A stretch of DNA of 6,595 nucleotides, from assembly GCA_023249795.1 (NCBI GenBank), contig JAHFBU010000096.1, positions 1 to 6,595 of the forward strand, in the 5' to 3' direction. Position numbers and translations under genes: made by a program. The notes beneath the pieces are model-generated. The model worked only from the letters and a program-made list of their open reading frames with translations, was not told the DNA's origin and searched no databases. Shown one piece after another: positions 5,204 through 6,595 of this stretch. Every line of letters starts with the position of its first letter. Position 1 is the first letter of the stretch. The stretch is from Syntrophaceae bacterium (GTDB lineage: Bacteria; Desulfobacterota; Syntrophia; Syntrophales; UBA5619).

Positions 5204-6577
5204 ATGCCGGAGACATTCGATATCCTGGTGATCGGAGCGGGACCGGGCGGCCACGCCGTGGCTCTTCGGGCGGCGAGGCTCGGCGCGCGGGCGGCCATTA
5301 TCGAGCAACAGGGATGGGGCGGCACCTGCACCCACCGGGGCTGCATCCCAACCAAGGCGCTTTTGGCATGCAGCCGGCGTTTCGCGGAGTTGAAGAAGCT
5401 GGGCCGGATGGGCGTGCGCGCCGCCGATACCTCCTTCGACTTCACCGCGATGAAACGGCACCAGGAGCAGATCGTCAAGATTTCCGCAATGGGCGTTCAG
5501 AAGTCCCTGAAGGATGGGGCCGTGGAGATGAAAAACGGGGAGGGACGGATCATCTCTCCGGGCGAGGTTGAATGGGTTACTCCGGACGGCAACCGGGAGC
5601 GCCTCTGCGCCCGGAACATCGTGATCGCCTGGGGTTCCGAACCCGCCCTGCCGCCCGGCGTACAGATTTCGGAGCGGATTTTGAACTCCGACGGCCTTCT
5701 CTCTCTGCAAACCTTGCCAGAAAGTCTTCTGATCGTCGGAGGAAGCGTCATCGGCGTTGAGTTTGCGACGCTCTTTGCCGAACTGGGCGTCCGGGTGACC
5801 CTGGTCGAGATGATGCAACGCATCCTTCCCATCGAGGAAGACGAAGCGGCGGCGCTGCTGTTGCAGGAGTTGAAAAAACTGGGGGTTGCCGTCCACACGG
5901 GCATGCGGATGGAGATGATCCGCGATACCGGTTCGTCGGTGCAGCTGCTCGCCTCTCCGAACGCACCCGGTGCGGGTAACCGGCCCGCCGGAACCCTGGA
6001 AATCTCCGCGGACTACGCCCTGATCTGTACCGGAAGAAGACCGCGGATCAATACAGAGGAACTCAACAGCATAGGCATCCGCCACGACCGGCGGGGCATC
6101 GCCGTCGATAATCTGCTGATGACGGACGTTTCCGGGATTTTCGCCGTGGGCGACGTCACCGGCGGGATGATGCTTGCCCACCGGGCCACGCGGCAGGGAG
6201 ACGCCCTCGCCGACCGCCTCTTCGGCAATGGCGAAATTCGATACATGGAAGAAGCCATTCCCTCAGTCATCTACACCCATCCGCAGATCGCCCGGGTCGG
6301 ACTGACAGAGGAGGAGGCCGTTCGGAGAGGAATCAGCGTCGCGGTTCATCGGACGGACTATGCCGCCAATATTACCGCCCGCACCGCGCTTCTGGGGCCC
6401 GGTTTCGTCAAACTCCTCTTCGATCGTGACAAACTGGCCGGGGCGACCATCGCCGGCGATCAGGCCGGAGAGCTGATCGCGTCACTGAGCCTGGCCATGG
6501 CAGCGGGAATCAGTCGCCGGCAGCTTGAACAGTGGGTTATTGCGCATCCTACTCTGAGCGAGGTGCTTGGAGTTTAA
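5204..6577 (+). CDS. lpdA: Dihydrolipoamide dehydrogenase (glycine cleavage L protein)
   Basis: FAD- and NAD-dependent disulfide oxidoreductase that reoxidises dihydrolipoyl-GcvH. The protein is 457 aa. Domains in order: the FAD-binding GAGPGG motif (11-16); redox-active disulfide in GGTCTHRGCIPTK (39-51) with Cys42 and Cys47; NAD-binding GGSVIGVEFA (179-188) with Glu202 at the end of the second strand, favouring NAD over NADP; second FAD motif GIFAVGDVTGG (311-321); C-terminal dimerisation domain with the catalytic His448 in HPTLSE and its partner Glu453. Oddities: the usual ATG tripeptide before the NAD domain reads AWG (Trp143), and the chain stops four residues after Glu453, without the 15-20 residue tail common in relatives. 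Divergent from the regulator and gcv operon, so probably co-regulated. It could also serve 2-oxoacid dehydrogenases, but context favours glycine cleavage. Stop TAA; one base separates it from the next start. Confidence 0.93.
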   Translation: MPETFDILVIGAGPGGHAVALRAARLGARAAIIEQQGWGGTCTHRGCIPTKALLACSRRFAELKKLGRMGVRAADTSFDFTAMKRHQEQIVKISAMGVQKSLKDGAVEMKNGEGRIISPGEVEWVTPDGNRERLCARNIVIAWGSEPALPPGVQISERILNSDGLLSLQTLPESLLIVGGSVIGVEFATLFAELGVRVTLVEMMQRILPIEEDEAAALLLQELKKLGVAVHTGMRMEMIRDTGSSVQLLASPNAPGAGNRPAGTLEISADYALICTGRRPRINTEELNSIGIRHDRRGIAVDNLLMTDVSGIFAVGDVTGGMMLAHRATRQGDALADRLFGNGEIRYMEEAIPSVIYTHPQIARVGLTEEEAVRRGISVAVHRTDYAANITARTALLGPGFVKLLFDRDKLAGATIAGDQAGELIASLSLAMAAGISRRQLEQWVIAHPTLSEVLGV

Positions 6578-6578
6578 A

Positions 6579-6595
6579 ATGAACAGGGCGTTCGG
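6579..6595 (+). CDS. Start of an unidentified gene (cut by right window edge)
   Basis: An ATG one base after the lpd stop opens a frame of which only MNRAF and part of a Gly codon are visible. GGAG (6569-6572) lies 6 bases upstream, a good ribosome binding site, and the tight spacing suggests an operon with lpd. Too little is present to name the product. Lipoate metabolism genes are common in such a position, but nothing here shows that. Confidence 0.45.

Noticed and set aside
5162..6181. A 339-codon minus-strand frame antisense to lpd
   Set aside because: The plus strand encodes a clear Lpd with all motifs. The antisense frame is rich in His, Arg and Gly, typical of a mirror frame in GC-rich DNA.

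Overview
The window is one glycine cleavage system (GCS) locus. A six-gene run on the minus strand, transcribed right to left, reads lrp/asnC-type regulator, gcvT, gcvH, gcvPA, gcvPB and then the first 40 codons of lipA, which runs off the left edge. A divergent plus-strand gene for dihydrolipoamide dehydrogenase (the L protein) starts about 110 bases to the right of the regulator. It is followed by the first codons of an unidentified gene at the right edge.

The parts fit together functionally. GcvPA and GcvPB decarboxylate glycine. GcvH carries the aminomethyl group on lipoyl-lysine. GcvT passes the one-carbon unit to tetrahydrofolate and releases ammonia. Lpd reoxidises the lipoyl group with NAD+. 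LipA, at the end of the operon, makes the lipoyl cofactor that GcvH needs. The minus-strand genes are packed tightly (gaps of 10, 22, 0, -4 and 22 bases), and several show translational coupling signals. The only long non-coding, AT-rich stretch is the lrp/lpd divergent region (about 5094-5203). It holds a good sigma70-type promoter for the operon and inverted repeats that could be operators.

Organism: a bacterium with GC-rich genes (roughly 60% by eye), a two-subunit P protein, and a dispersed repeat of the 'LDSRFRGND' translated type. These traits recall Desulfobacterota (former Deltaproteobacteria, for example syntrophic or sulfate-reducing lineages), but other phyla share them, so the assignment is tentative.

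I see no undescribed system. The observations most worth a second look are the repeat-derived C-terminal tail on GcvT, the tandem ATGATG starts on three genes, the inverted repeats in the divergent control region, and some unusual residues in Lpd.
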